DNA of 32,428 bases, from positions 1 to 32,428 of the forward strand of contig NZ_JALLGL010000037.1 in the NCBI RefSeq assembly GCF_023072675.1, written 5' to 3'. Of this stretch, positions 10,780 through 18,418 are shown in pieces (position 1 is the stretch's first letter; each line of letters begins with the position of its first letter). The position numbers were made by a program, and so were the translations under genes. The DNA is from Streptomyces sp. XM83C (GTDB taxonomy: Bacteria > Actinomycetota > Actinomycetes > Streptomycetales > Streptomycetaceae). The notes under the pieces are model-generated. The model saw only the letters and a list, made by a program, of their open reading frames with translations, had not been told where the DNA came from and made no database searches.

Positions 10780-11097
10780 ATGTCCGGGCCCACCCGCGCA
10801 CGACGGACCGCCGCCATCGCCGCCGGCGCGCCGCTCTGCCCCGGAGTCCCGGCCACCACCGGTGTCCACCTCGGCGGGCAGCGCCGCCCGCGCCCCGTGG
10901 CGACCGCCGCCCGCCACGGCGGCCACATCCGCCGGCTGCGGACCGCGACCTTCCCGGTCGTGTCCGGCTCCGGCGCCTTGCACTCCTGCCAGGGCGAAAG
11001 CGGCGGTCCCCTGTTCACCGGGGGCGTCCTGGCAGGGATCACTTCCCGGGGGGAGGGGTACGCGGAGACCGGCCCGCGGGTCACCGCGCCCGGTTAG
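10780..11097 (+). pseudogene. Internally deleted trypsin-like (S1) secreted protease remnant
   Basis: A 105-aa open frame with an intact-looking start (AGGAGAG RBS) and a signal-peptide-like N-terminus (RARRTAAIAAGAPLCPGVPA). At residues ~74-81 it carries CQGESGGPL, the S1 nucleophile motif (usually GDSGGP, so Asp to Glu next to the Ser), followed by GVLAGITSRG. The roughly 100+ residues that should hold the catalytic His (TAAHC) and Asp are absent. The C-terminal GCA and PGVYTRV blocks have degenerated to GYA and GPRVTAPG. It reads as a gene that lost its middle in frame and then drifted. It could still be a short secreted peptide, but it cannot be an active protease. Confidence 0.75.
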
Positions 11098-11194
11098 GCC
11101 CTCCGCCCGTGTGACCGCGCGGGCCGTCGGAGTGCGGCGCGCGCGTCACGGACCGCACCCCGCGAGACTCCTGAGCACCCCTCAGGTGAGACCA

Positions 11195-11237
11195 GGGGGG
11201 CGTTGCGAGCTTCCACGAGCAGCCCGCAGCGCCCCCC
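11195..11237 (-). terminator. Terminator of the AlkZ-like gene
   Basis: GGGGGGCGTTGC (11195-11206) pairs with GCAGCGCCCCCC (11226-11237) with one mismatch, 18 nt beyond the stop of the minus-strand gene. A second small hairpin, CCTGAG-CACCC-CTCAGG (11170-11186), follows. Confidence 0.7.
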
Positions 11238-11254
11238 TATCCAAGGCCCGGCGC

Positions 11255-12364
11255 TCAGGCGGGCCGTACCGTGCCGAAGCGGATGTCGTACGACGCGCCG
11301 GGATGCAGGACCGCCAGCATCCGCTCGGCCTCCGCGACGACCTCCTCGCGCTGCCGCGCCCCCAGCTCGCCGAACGGCTCGACGACCAGAGCGTCGTCGC
11401 CGAGCGCCCACAGCCCGGCGAGGAACCCGTCGACGAGGAGCGTGCGGTAGGCGATGTTCCCCTGCCAGTTGCGGCCCCGGTGCTCGGGCGGGACGACCCG
11501 GCTCCGGTCGGCGTGGGAGAGCAGCAGATTGTCGAACTCGGGCAGAAAGCGCGGCGGCGCCGGGGTGCCCGGGTCGGGGCGCAGGGCGTCGGGCAGGTCG
11601 AACAGCTCCGCTCCGTTCTCGTCGCGGAAGACGACCAGCTCCGGGCGCAGCCGCTCGAACACCGGCCGCAGCCGGGTCAGTCCCGCCCACGTCTGCATGT
11701 CCTTCACCGACGCCGGTCCGAACGCGGCCAGACAGCGCCGTACGACGGTCTTCGCGTCCGGGGTGTCCCCGGCGCTGCGGCCGAGCCAGTGCTCGGCGGT
11801 GGTGAGGGCGACGCGCCCGCTCTCCCCCCACAGGCCGCGCGGCGTGACCTGCACCAGCGGCAGCCGGCAGCGGGCGGCGATCGCGAGGGCCTGCGGATCG
11901 GCGTCCGGCCACCGCGCGCTCAGGGCCTCCCGGAGCTGCTGCATGGTGCGCGGCTCCTCCTCGACCAGCTCCCGCACGATCGACGCGAGCCGGTCCAGGT
12001 CGACACCGGTGAGCCGCTTCCGGAAGACCTGGATCTCCCGTTCCCGGGCGGGCTGCACGAAGGGACGCAGGGTGAGGCAGTCGTCGGCGGTGTGGGTGTG
12101 GATCGTCGACCGCATGGTCACGATCCGCACGGCCTCCCGCGCGGCCATCGCCGCCGACAGCTCCCCGGGCGTGAACCCGTCGAGCCGGGCGGCGAGCGCG
12201 TAGTACGGCGGTCGTACGTTCTGCGCCTGTAGCCCCACCAGATGCGCCACCGCGTCCAGCGCCGTCCGTCGGCTGCGCTCAAGCAGCAACTGCCGGGCCA
12301 GCGTGGCCCGGTTGAGCGCGCGGACGTCGAGGACGGGGGCCGTGGAGGTCGTCGTCTTCCTCAT
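11255..12364 (-). CDS. Winged-helix HTH_42 protein, AlkZ/AlkX-like DNA glycosylase family
   Basis: 369 aa, the usual length for the family. The N-terminal VAHLVGLQAQN contains the Q-x-Q pair (Gln46, Gln48) that is catalytic in AlkZ-type glycosylases, which unhook DNA interstrand crosslinks or act on alkylated bases (family knowledge). Other family marks are VRIVTMRSTIHTHTADD, FLPEFDNLLLSHADRSR and NIAYRTLLVDGFLAG. A DNA-repair or self-resistance role is likely, but no crosslinking-agent cluster is present here. The start is probably leaderless: TATAGC (complement of 12373-12378) lies 8 nt before the ATG and no Shine-Dalgarno sequence is visible. Confidence 0.85.
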   Translation of the reverse strand: MRKTTTSTAPVLDVRALNRATLARQLLLERSRRTALDAVAHLVGLQAQNVRPPYYALAARLDGFTPGELSAAMAAREAVRIVTMRSTIHTHTADDCLTLRPFVQPAREREIQVFRKRLTGVDLDRLASIVRELVEEEPRTMQQLREALSARWPDADPQALAIAARCRLPLVQVTPRGLWGESGRVALTTAEHWLGRSAGDTPDAKTVVRRCLAAFGPASVKDMQTWAGLTRLRPVFERLRPELVVFRDENGAELFDLPDALRPDPGTPAPPRFLPEFDNLLLSHADRSRVVPPEHRGRNWQGNIAYRTLLVDGFLAGLWALGDDALVVEPFGELGARQREEVVAEAERMLAVLHPGASYDIRFGTVRPA

Positions 12365-12632
12365 GCGGGCACGCTATAGGCGTTCCGGGCCAGACGTTGT
12401 CCTGGTCGGCCGTTCGCCGCTCCTGTTCTCCCGGCCCGCACGCCTCCTGGAGGGCGGCTTCGTCGCCGGCGCCGGCACCCGCCTGACGGGCCGTCGCGCC
12501 GGCCGTCCTGGGCCCGCCCTCGGGAACCGGGCCCGCCGTCCGGGCAGGCGGCAGGCCTGACCGGCGCCCGCGCGTTCCTTACCGACCGGTGACATGTCGC
12601 CGTCGAAGCGGGGCGCGGCGGGTGCGCGGGCC

Positions 12633-12638
12633 TAGCCT
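12633..12638 (+). promoter_or_regulatory. -10 box of a leaderless promoter for the epimerase
   Basis: TAGCCT ends 6 nt before the ATG at 12645 and there is no purine-rich ribosome-binding site, the standard geometry of a leaderless Streptomyces mRNA. No convincing -35 is visible. A word related to the locus motif (GCGTTCCTT, 12572-12580) lies 65 nt upstream of the start. Confidence 0.6.
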
Positions 12639-12644
12639 GCGCGT

Positions 12645-13646
12645 ATGCGTGTGCTGGTCACCGGCGGTGCCGGGTTCATCGGGTCCCATGTCGTGGAGGC
12701 GCTCACCGGGCGCGGGCACGAGGCGGTGGTGTTCGACGTACGGGAGGATGCCGCCTGTGATGTGCGGGAGCGGGAGGCCGTGGAGCGGGCGCTCGCCGGA
12801 GTGGACGCCGTGTGCCATCAGGCGGCGATGGTCGGGCTCGGGAACGGGGTCGCCGACGCCGCCGAGTACGTCTCCCGCAACGACCTCGGCACGGCCGTGC
12901 TGCTCGCCGCGATGGCCGGGGCGGGGGTGCGGCGGCTGGTGCTGGCGGGGTCGATGGTGGTGTACGGGGAGGGGCGGTACGAGTGCGTCCGGCACGGTGT
13001 CGTACGGCCCGGGCCGCGTGAGGTCGCCGACCTGGAGGCCGGGCGGTACGAGCCGCTGTGCCCGCTCTGCGGTGCCGAGGTGACGCCGGGGCTGGTGGGT
13101 GAGGACGCGCCGCTCGACCCGCGCAATGTGTACGCGGCGACGAAGGTGGCCCAGGAGCATCTGGCGGCGGCGTGGGCGCGGACGACGGGCGGGTCGGCGG
13201 TGTCGCTGCGCTACCACAACGTGTACGGGCCGCGGATGCCCCGCGACACGCCGTACGCGGGCGTCGCCTCCCTGTTCCGGTCGGCGCTGGCGCGCGGTGA
13301 GGCGCCGCGCGTGTTCGAGGACGGCGGGCAGCGGCGGGACTTCGTGCACGTACGGGATGTGGCGGAGGCCAACGCCGTGGCGCTGGAGGCGGAACGGGCG
13401 GGCGGCACGCTCACCGCGTACAACGTGGGCAGCGGACAGCCGCACACCGTGGGGGAGATGGCGCGGGCGCTGGCCGCGGCGTACGGCGGGCCCGAGCCGG
13501 TCGTCACGGGCGAGTACCGGCTCGGGGACGTCCGGCACGTCACCGCCGACTCCTCGCGGCTGCGGGCCGAGCTGGGGTGGAAGGCGCAGGTGGGCTTCGA
13601 GGAGGGGATGCGGGAGTTCGCGGCGGCGCCACTGCGCGGGGAGTGA
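12645..13646 (+). CDS. NAD-dependent epimerase/dehydratase with a possible zinc-binding insert
   Basis: 333-aa extended short-chain dehydrogenase, GalE/nucleotide-sugar epimerase type. The NAD-binding GGAGFIG is at residues 7-13, the catalytic Ser is in AGSMVVYG (S103) and the YxxxK pair is Y163/K167. RYHNVYGPRMPRDTPYAG and DFVHVRDVAEAN are typical of UDP-sugar epimerases. Between Ser and Tyr, residues ~112-152 form an insert with C114, H117, C139 and C142 (ECVRHG ... CPLCG), spaced like a zinc site. The substrate is unknown; a nucleotide sugar fits the neighbouring glycosyltransferases. It converges on the sensor kinase with a repeat-filled gap between. Confidence 0.9.
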   Translation: MRVLVTGGAGFIGSHVVEALTGRGHEAVVFDVREDAACDVREREAVERALAGVDAVCHQAAMVGLGNGVADAAEYVSRNDLGTAVLLAAMAGAGVRRLVLAGSMVVYGEGRYECVRHGVVRPGPREVADLEAGRYEPLCPLCGAEVTPGLVGEDAPLDPRNVYAATKVAQEHLAAAWARTTGGSAVSLRYHNVYGPRMPRDTPYAGVASLFRSALARGEAPRVFEDGGQRRDFVHVRDVAEANAVALEAERAGGTLTAYNVGSGQPHTVGEMARALAAAYGGPEPVVTGEYRLGDVRHVTADSSRLRAELGWKAQVGFEEGMREFAAAPLRGE

Positions 13647-13669
13647 CACCGGCCGCCGGCTGACCCCGG

Positions 13670-13691
13670 TGACCCCGGCCCTCCGGGGTCA
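13670..13691. terminator. Terminator between epimerase and sensor kinase
   Basis: TGACCCCGG (13670-13678), loop CCCT, CCGGGGTCA (13683-13691): a perfect 9-bp stem 24 nt after the epimerase stop. Confidence 0.75.
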
Positions 13692-13744
13692 GCCGGGCGC
13701 GGCGGGGCCAACCGGGCGGGGCGCCGTCAGCCGGGCGCGGCAGG

Positions 13745-13931
13745 GGTCAGCCGGGTGCTGCCGGCAGGATCACCTCGAAGCGGCCCAAGCCGGCGAGAAG
13801 GGCGTCACCGCCAAGGACGGTCAGCCGGGTGCTGCCGGCAGGATCACCTCGAAGCGGCCCAAGCCGGCGAGAAGGGCGTCACCGCCAAGGACGGTCAGCC
13901 GGGTGCTGCCGGCAGGATCACCTCGAAGCGG
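13745..13931. repeat. 74-bp tandem repeat spanning the sensor-kinase stop codon
   Basis: Units begin at 13745, 13819 and 13893. Each is a 39-bp element (GGTCAGCCGGGTGCTGCCGG... to ...GAAGCGG) plus a 35-bp spacer; the third unit keeps only the 39-bp part, which is the last 12 codons and stop of the kinase gene. The two outer copies lie downstream of that stop and look identical to each other. Decayed pieces (GTCAGCCGGGCGCGG) recur at 13689-13740. This is a tandem duplication of the gene's 3' end. Confidence 0.92.
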
Positions 13932-15007
13932 CAGCCGCCCGGGATGTTGCGGACGGTGGCCCGGCCGCGGTGGGCCTCGACGATGCCGCGCACGATGGCG
14001 AGGCCGAGGCCCGCGCCCGCCGGGGGCGTACGGGCGTCGGTGCCGCGCCAGCCGGTGTCGAAGACGCGCGCCAGATCCTCCTCGGGGATGCCGCCGCAGC
14101 CGTCGGTCACGGACAGCACGACCCCTTCGGGGGTGCGTTCGGCGGCGACGGCGACCGTGCCGTCGGTCGGTGTGCGGCGGATGGCGTTGACGAGGAGGTT
14201 GCCGAGGACCCGGCTCATTTCCTTGCCGTCCACCTCGACCGGCACCGGTTCGATACGGTCCCCGACGAGCCGTACGCCGTGCTCGCGGGCGAGCGGGTCC
14301 GCGCCCGCGAGGGCGTCGCCCACCAGGTCGTACACGGAGATCCGGGCCGGGCTGAGGGCGAGCGTCCCGGCGTGGATGCGGGAGAGTTCGAACAGGTCGC
14401 CGACCATGTCGTTGAGGCGTTCCACCTCGGTGCGGATCTGCCGCAGATAGCGGTCGGGGTCGGCGGCGACGCCGTCCTCCAGCGCCTCCGCCATGGCGCG
14501 CAGCCCGGCGAGCGGGGTGCGCAGGTCGTGCGAGATCCACGCGATGAGTTCACGCCGTGAGGACTCGAGTGCCCGCTCCCGCTCCCTGGACGCGGCGAGG
14601 CGGGCGCTGGTGGTGGCCAGTTCGCGGCTGAGCGCGTCCAGTTCGGCGGTGGCGGGTCCGTCGGGCGCGGCGAAGGAGCCGTCGTCGCCGAGCGAGCGGG
14701 CGGCCACCGCGAGGGCGTGACTGCGGGCGACGACCCAGCGGCCCAGCAGCAGCGCCGTCGCCAGCGACACCACGGCCGCCATCGCGACGACCGTGGTGAC
14801 CACGGTCAGGTCGTGGCCGGAGAGGAACATCGCGCGGGCCACGGCGAGGGTGCCCGCGAGCATGGCGGTGACCGCGACGGCCGCGACGACGGTGAGGGAC
14901 GCGGTCAGCGAGCGGCGTCTGATCAACAGCAGCACGCCCGCGCCGACCAGCCCGGCCGCGGCGGCGCCGAAGAACGCGTACAGGGCGATGAGCAGGGTGT
15001 CGCGCAC
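13895..15007 (-). CDS. Membrane sensor histidine kinase
   Basis: 370 aa. Three hydrophobic segments (~5-30, 34-60, 68-92) with only very short loops between them imply sensing within or near the membrane rather than a large external domain. The HisKA box ELIAWISHDLRTPLAGL carries the phospho-acceptor His160. The ATPase domain has the N box (VLGNLLVNAI), G1 (DGCGGIPEED), F-like (VFDTGWRG) and G2 (GAGLGLAIVRGI). The start GTG 15007 follows the response-regulator stop by two nt, so the pair is co-translated. The last codons lie in the 74-bp tandem repeat. With the upstream regulator it forms the two-component system of this locus. Confidence 0.93.
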   Translation of the reverse strand: MRDTLLIALYAFFGAAAAGLVGAGVLLLIRRRSLTASLTVVAAVAVTAMLAGTLAVARAMFLSGHDLTVVTTVVAMAAVVSLATALLLGRWVVARSHALAVAARSLGDDGSFAAPDGPATAELDALSRELATTSARLAASRERERALESSRRELIAWISHDLRTPLAGLRAMAEALEDGVAADPDRYLRQIRTEVERLNDMVGDLFELSRIHAGTLALSPARISVYDLVGDALAGADPLAREHGVRLVGDRIEPVPVEVDGKEMSRVLGNLLVNAIRRTPTDGTVAVAAERTPEGVVLSVTDGCGGIPEEDLARVFDTGWRGTDARTPPAGAGLGLAIVRGIVEAHRGRATVRNIPGGCRFEVILPAAPG

Positions 15008-15009
15008 GG

Positions 15010-15738
15010 TCAGCTCCCGGTGGCCGCGGCCTCGAAGCGGTAGCCGACACCCCACACCGTCTGGATGAGGCGGGGGCGGGCCGGGTCGTCCTCGACCTTG
15101 CCGCGCAGCCGCCGCACATGCACGGTGACCGTGGACAGGTCGCCGAAGTCCCAGCCCCACACCTCCCGCATCAGCTCCTCGCGGGAGAAGGCACGGCCCG
15201 GATGCCGCAGGAAGAACACCAGCAGATCGAACTCACGGATGGTGAGGGCGAGTTCGGTGCCGTTCTTGGTGGCGCGGCGGGCCGACGGATCGACCTCGAG
15301 GCCGTCGGCGCGCAGCACTCCGGACGTGCCCGCGGGCCGGGTGCGGCGCAGCACGGACTCGACGCGCAGGACGAGTTCGCGGGGGCTGAACGGCTTGGTG
15401 ACGTAGTCGTCGGCGCCGACCTCCAGGCCGAGGATGCGGTCGTCCTCGTCGCCGCGCGCGGTGAGCATGATCACCGGCACCGGGCCCTGTCCGCGCATCC
15501 GGCGGCACACCTCCAGGCCGTCCATGCCGGGCAGCATCAGGTCGAGGACGACCAGGTCGGGCCAGTGCGCGGCGGCGTGGGCGAGGGCGGCCGGTCCGTC
15601 GTCGGCGCGGTCCACGACGTATCCGGCGCGGTCGAGGTAGCCGGAGACCACCTCCGAGACGGTGGGGTCGTCGTCGACGACCAGGACCCGGGCGCCCGTG
15701 TCCCGTTCGGCGCGCGGAGTGTCGTACGGCTGCTGCAT
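15010..15738 (-). CDS. OmpR/PhoB-family response regulator
   Basis: 242 aa. The receiver domain has an acidic pocket VVDDDP (20-25), phospho-acceptor Asp66 in LVVLDLMLPGMDG and Lys115 in DYVTKPFSP. The C-terminal winged helix of the OmpR type includes TIREFDLLVFFLRHPGRAFS, REELMREVWGWDFG and VTVHVRRLRGKVEDDP. The ATG at 15738 is chosen because the receiver domain starts ~17 residues later. No Shine-Dalgarno sequence precedes it; GACGCT (complement of 15745-15750) 6 nt upstream suggests a leaderless start. A GCGTTTCGT motif lies 55-63 nt upstream in the opposite orientation, consistent with autoregulation (inference). Confidence 0.95.
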   Translation of the reverse strand: MQQPYDTPRAERDTGARVLVVDDDPTVSEVVSGYLDRAGYVVDRADDGPAALAHAAAHWPDLVVLDLMLPGMDGLEVCRRMRGQGPVPVIMLTARGDEDDRILGLEVGADDYVTKPFSPRELVLRVESVLRRTRPAGTSGVLRADGLEVDPSARRATKNGTELALTIREFDLLVFFLRHPGRAFSREELMREVWGWDFGDLSTVTVHVRRLRGKVEDDPARPRLIQTVWGVGYRFEAAATGS

Positions 15739-15789
15739 GACACCAGCGTCGCACCCCGCCGGGCCGCGTGGCGCGGGCACGCTGGGATG

Positions 15790-15804
15790 TCCGCGTTTCG
15801 TAAG
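15790..15804 (+). promoter_or_regulatory. Locus motif, site 1 (upstream of response regulator)
   Basis: TCCGCGTTTCGTAAG, identical over 16 nt (with the preceding G) to site 2, which lies 138 bp away. It is 52-66 nt upstream of the regulator start and faces away from it. Confidence 0.7.
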
Positions 15805-15927
15805 GGGTGCGGGCGACGCACCGGGACAGGCATGGACACCGCCCCCGCCCGGCCCGCCGGTGCGCCCCCTGTCGTGTGTCGCGCCGGGTCGCACGCGCGT
15901 GCGGACCTCGGGCCGTCCGGTGCGACG

Positions 15928-15981
15928 TCCGCGTTTCGTAAGACGACAGCGCCCGTTATGCCCCTTTCGCGTCCGTAGGGT
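15928..15981 (+). promoter_or_regulatory. Locus motif, site 2, and leaderless promoter of the GT2 operon
   Basis: TCCGCGTTTCGTAAG (15928-15942) and a -10 box TAGGGT (15976-15981), which ends 7 nt before the GTG at 15989. The core GCGTTTCGT ends at 15939, exactly 50 nt upstream of the start codon. There is no recognisable -35 hexamer, as expected of an activator-dependent promoter. Confidence 0.65.
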
Positions 15982-15988
15982 GAGTGCC

Positions 15989-16693
15989 GTGACGACCCCT
16001 CCCCCGACTTCCCCGGCACCGCCCGTCGATGTCGTCCTGCCCTGTCTGGACGAGGCCGAGGCGCTGCCCTGGGTACTGGAACGCATCCCCGCCGGCTGGC
16101 GGGCCCTGGTGGTGGACAACGGCTCCACCGACGGCTCGGCCGACATCGCCCGCGCCCTCGGCGCGACCGTGGTGCACGAGCCGCGGCGCGGCTTCGGCGC
16201 CGCCTGCCACGCGGGCCTGCTCGCGGCCCGCGCCGACATCGTCTGCTTCTGCGACTGCGACGCCTCCCTCGACCCGGCGCTGCTGGAGCCGTTCGTGGAG
16301 CGGATCCGGTCCGGCGAGACCGATCTGGTGCTGGGCCGACGCCGGCCCGTGCGGCGCGGGGTGTGGCCCGCGCACGCCCGTACCGGGAACCTCGTGCTGG
16401 CCCGCATGCTGCGCCGCCGCACCGGTCTGCGGCTGCACGACCTCGGCCCGCTGCGGGCCGCCCGCCGTGAGGCGCTGCTCGCGCTGGGGCTGACCGACCG
16501 GCGCAGCGGCTACCCGCTGGAGATGGTGGTGCGGGCCGCCGACGCGGGCTGGCGGATCAGCGAACGCGATGTGCCGTATCTGCCGCGCAGCGGCGCCTCG
16601 AAGGTGACCGGCACCTGGCGCGGCACCTGGCAGGCGGTACGGGACATGAGCCGGGTCCTGGCCCAACCCGTGACCGGGGAGGCGGTGCGGTGA
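15989..16693 (+). CDS. Family 2 glycosyltransferase (polyprenyl-phosphate sugar synthase type)
   Basis: 234-aa soluble GT-A enzyme. VVLPCLDEAEALPWVL and VVDNGSTDGS form the nucleotide-sugar site, and CDCDAS is the DxD-type metal motif. The C-terminal part (LHDLGPLRAARREALLAL, GYPLEMVVRAADAGW, then PRSGASKVTGTWRGTW) matches the DPM1/polyprenyl-phosphate mannose synthase branch. No C-terminal membrane helices are present. It probably transfers a sugar to a lipid phosphate at the inner membrane face (inference). The start GTG is leaderless behind TAGGGT. The stop overlaps the next start as GTGA (16690-16693). Confidence 0.88.
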   Translation: MTTPPPTSPAPPVDVVLPCLDEAEALPWVLERIPAGWRALVVDNGSTDGSADIARALGATVVHEPRRGFGAACHAGLLAARADIVCFCDCDASLDPALLEPFVERIRSGETDLVLGRRRPVRRGVWPAHARTGNLVLARMLRRRTGLRLHDLGPLRAARREALLALGLTDRRSGYPLEMVVRAADAGWRISERDVPYLPRSGASKVTGTWRGTWQAVRDMSRVLAQPVTGEAVR

Positions 16694-17307
16694 CCACGCT
16701 GCTCGTGATCGCGAAGGAACCGCGCCCCGGCCGGGTCAAGACCCGCCTCACCCCGCCCTACTCCCCCGACGAGGCCGCCTCTCTCGCGGCGGCGGCGCTC
16801 ACGGACACCCTGCGGGCGGTGGCGGCGACGCCCGCCTCCCGCCGGGTGCTGGTGCTGGACGGGCGGCCGGGGCCGTGGCTGCCGCCGGGCTTCGACGTCG
16901 TACCGCAGTGCGGCGGCGGCCTGGACGAGCGGCTGGCCGCCGCGTTCGCCGCCTGCACCGGGCCGGCGCTGCTCATCGGCATGGACACCCCGCAGGTCAC
17001 ACCCGACCTGCTGACACTGGAACCGGACGGCTGCGACGCGTGGTTCGGGCCGGCGGAGGACGGCGGCTTCTGGGCGCTGGGCCTGGCCTCGCCCGACCCT
17101 GAACTGCTGCGCGGGGTGCCGATGTCCCGCCCCGACACCGGGGCACGGCAGCGGGCCCGGCTGGTCGAGGCGGGCCTGCGGGTGCGGGATCTGCCGCTGC
17201 TGCGGGACGTGGACACGGCCGCCGACGCCGACGCCGTCGCCGCGAGCGCCCCGGACGGCCGGTTCGCGGCGGAACTCGCCCGCGTCCGCCCGGGAGTACG
17301 ACGGTGA
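16690..17307 (+). CDS. DUF2064 / CofC-like nucleotidyltransferase-fold protein
   Basis: 205 aa. It opens with LLVIAKEPRPGRVKTRLTPP, the nucleotide-binding K-x-P-x-P-G-x-V-K-T-R-L signature of the family (also called the TIGR04282 glycosyltransferase-like group). LLIGMDTPQVTPDLL follows as the metal/sugar site, then GPAEDGGFWALGL. The biochemical function is not established. Homologues often pair with a family 2 glycosyltransferase, as here. It overlaps both neighbours by 4 nt (GTGA at each end), so the three proteins are made from one coupled message. Confidence 0.88.
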   Translation: MTTLLVIAKEPRPGRVKTRLTPPYSPDEAASLAAAALTDTLRAVAATPASRRVLVLDGRPGPWLPPGFDVVPQCGGGLDERLAAAFAACTGPALLIGMDTPQVTPDLLTLEPDGCDAWFGPAEDGGFWALGLASPDPELLRGVPMSRPDTGARQRARLVEAGLRVRDLPLLRDVDTAADADAVAASAPDGRFAAELARVRPGVRR

Positions 17308-18101
17308 GCCCCGCGCGGCCCCGCACGGGCACCGTCATGCCGCCCGCGGCCACCGGGACGTGGGGCGACGATCCGTACGCGCGTGCCGTGCGCTCCGGGC
17401 GGGGCCCGCTGTTCCTCAGCCGCGGCGACGGCTGGCTGCTGCCGCTGGAGGTGGAACGCTGGTGCGCGCGGGCCGACGCCGTCGATCTGGAGGTGCTGCG
17501 GCGCTGCGAGGGCGGTGTGCTCGACGTGGGCTGCGGGCCGGGCCGGCTGGTCGTGGAGCTGGCCGCGCGGGGCGTGCCCGCGCTCGGAGTCGACGTCAGC
17601 GCCGCCGCCGTCGCCCGCACGGTGGCGCTCGGCGGGCGGGCGGTGCGCCGCTCGGTGTTCGCGCCGCTGCCCGACGAGGGCCGCTGGGGCACCGCACTGC
17701 TCGTCGACGGCAATCTCGGCATCGGTGGCGACCCCGCCGCCCTGCTGTCCCGGCTGCGGGAACTGCTCGCGCCGGGCGGGCTGCTCATCGCCGAGACGGT
17801 CCCCGCCGACATCGACGAACGCGTCCTGGTCCGGGTCACCGACGCCGCCGGCCGCAGCAGCGCCCCCTTCCCGTGGGCACGGCTCGGCACGGCGGCACTG
17901 CTGCGGCACGCCCGCCCGCTGGGCTGGCGTGCCGTCGATCAGTGGGCGGCCGGCGGGCGCTGCTTCGTCGCGTTGCGCAGCCGCCGCTCCCGCGTCAGCC
18001 GCAGCAGGAGCAGCAGCGCCGAGCCGGCGAAGAGCACGGCGCTGATCAGCAGCCAGCGGGCGGCGAAACCGTCCGGGGACAGCGCGGTCACCGATCGGTA
18101 G
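17304..18101 (+). CDS. SAM-dependent class I methyltransferase
   Basis: 265 aa. Motif I VLDVGCGPGRLVVEL (residues ~72-86), the acidic end of strand 2 in ALGVDVSAAAVA, then TALLVDGNLGIGGD and LRELLAPGGLLIAETVPADID. The family fold is complete by about residue 225. The last ~45 residues are Ser/Arg-rich, look non-homologous, and lie over the 3' end of the opposite-strand membrane-protein gene (163-nt convergent overlap). The acceptor is unknown; in this operon a sugar or glycolipid is plausible. The start GTG 17304 overlaps the previous stop. Confidence 0.88.
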   Translation: MSPARPRTGTVMPPAATGTWGDDPYARAVRSGRGPLFLSRGDGWLLPLEVERWCARADAVDLEVLRRCEGGVLDVGCGPGRLVVELAARGVPALGVDVSAAAVARTVALGGRAVRRSVFAPLPDEGRWGTALLVDGNLGIGGDPAALLSRLRELLAPGGLLIAETVPADIDERVLVRVTDAAGRSSAPFPWARLGTAALLRHARPLGWRAVDQWAAGGRCFVALRSRRSRVSRSRSSSAEPAKSTALISSQRAAKPSGDSAVTDR

Positions 18102-18418
18102 CGGTCCGCGACCTGACCGGTGATCAGCGGGAACCACACCAGCAGCAACAGCCCCGACAGGGCGGCCGGGACCCGGACGTATCCGGTCAGCTCCCGGCGG
18201 TCACGTGCGCCGAACGCCCGTACGACGGCGTGATCGGCGGTCGCGTACAGCGGCAGCAGCACCAGATCGTGGACGAGGGCGGCTCCCACGAACCACAGCA
18301 GGACACCGACGGTGTCACCGTCCAGCAGCCGCACCCCGGCGTACCCGGCGAGAGCGAACGAGCAGGCCAGCAGCAGCATCGTGAACGGGCTGCCGAGCGG
18401 CAGCGCGAGGCGGCGCAT
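17939..18418 (-). CDS. Small four-helix membrane protein
   Basis: 159 aa with four hydrophobic segments (~12-31, 36-58, 80-103, 120-140) and a basic C-terminal tail. A His-Asp in the second helix (ALVHDLVLLPLYATADHA) and RDRRELTGYVRVP between helices 2 and 3 stand out. I recognise no named domain. Its ATG overlaps the stop of the molybdoenzyme gene (TGATG, 18416-18420), so it is co-translated with it and probably works beside it as a membrane partner or assembly factor (inference). Its 3' end is antisense to the methyltransferase tail. Confidence 0.8.
   Translation of the reverse strand: MRRLALPLGSPFTMLLLACSFALAGYAGVRLLDGDTVGVLLWFVGAALVHDLVLLPLYATADHAVVRAFGARDRRELTGYVRVPAALSGLLLLVWFPLITGQVADRYRSVTALSPDGFAARWLLISAVLFAGSALLLLLRLTRERRLRNATKQRPPAAH

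Noticed and set aside
7527..11084. 1185-aa open frame on the minus strand
   Set aside because: It is antisense to the LAL regulator over nearly all its length, is low-complexity Arg/Gly/Gln-rich, and has no start signal or domain.
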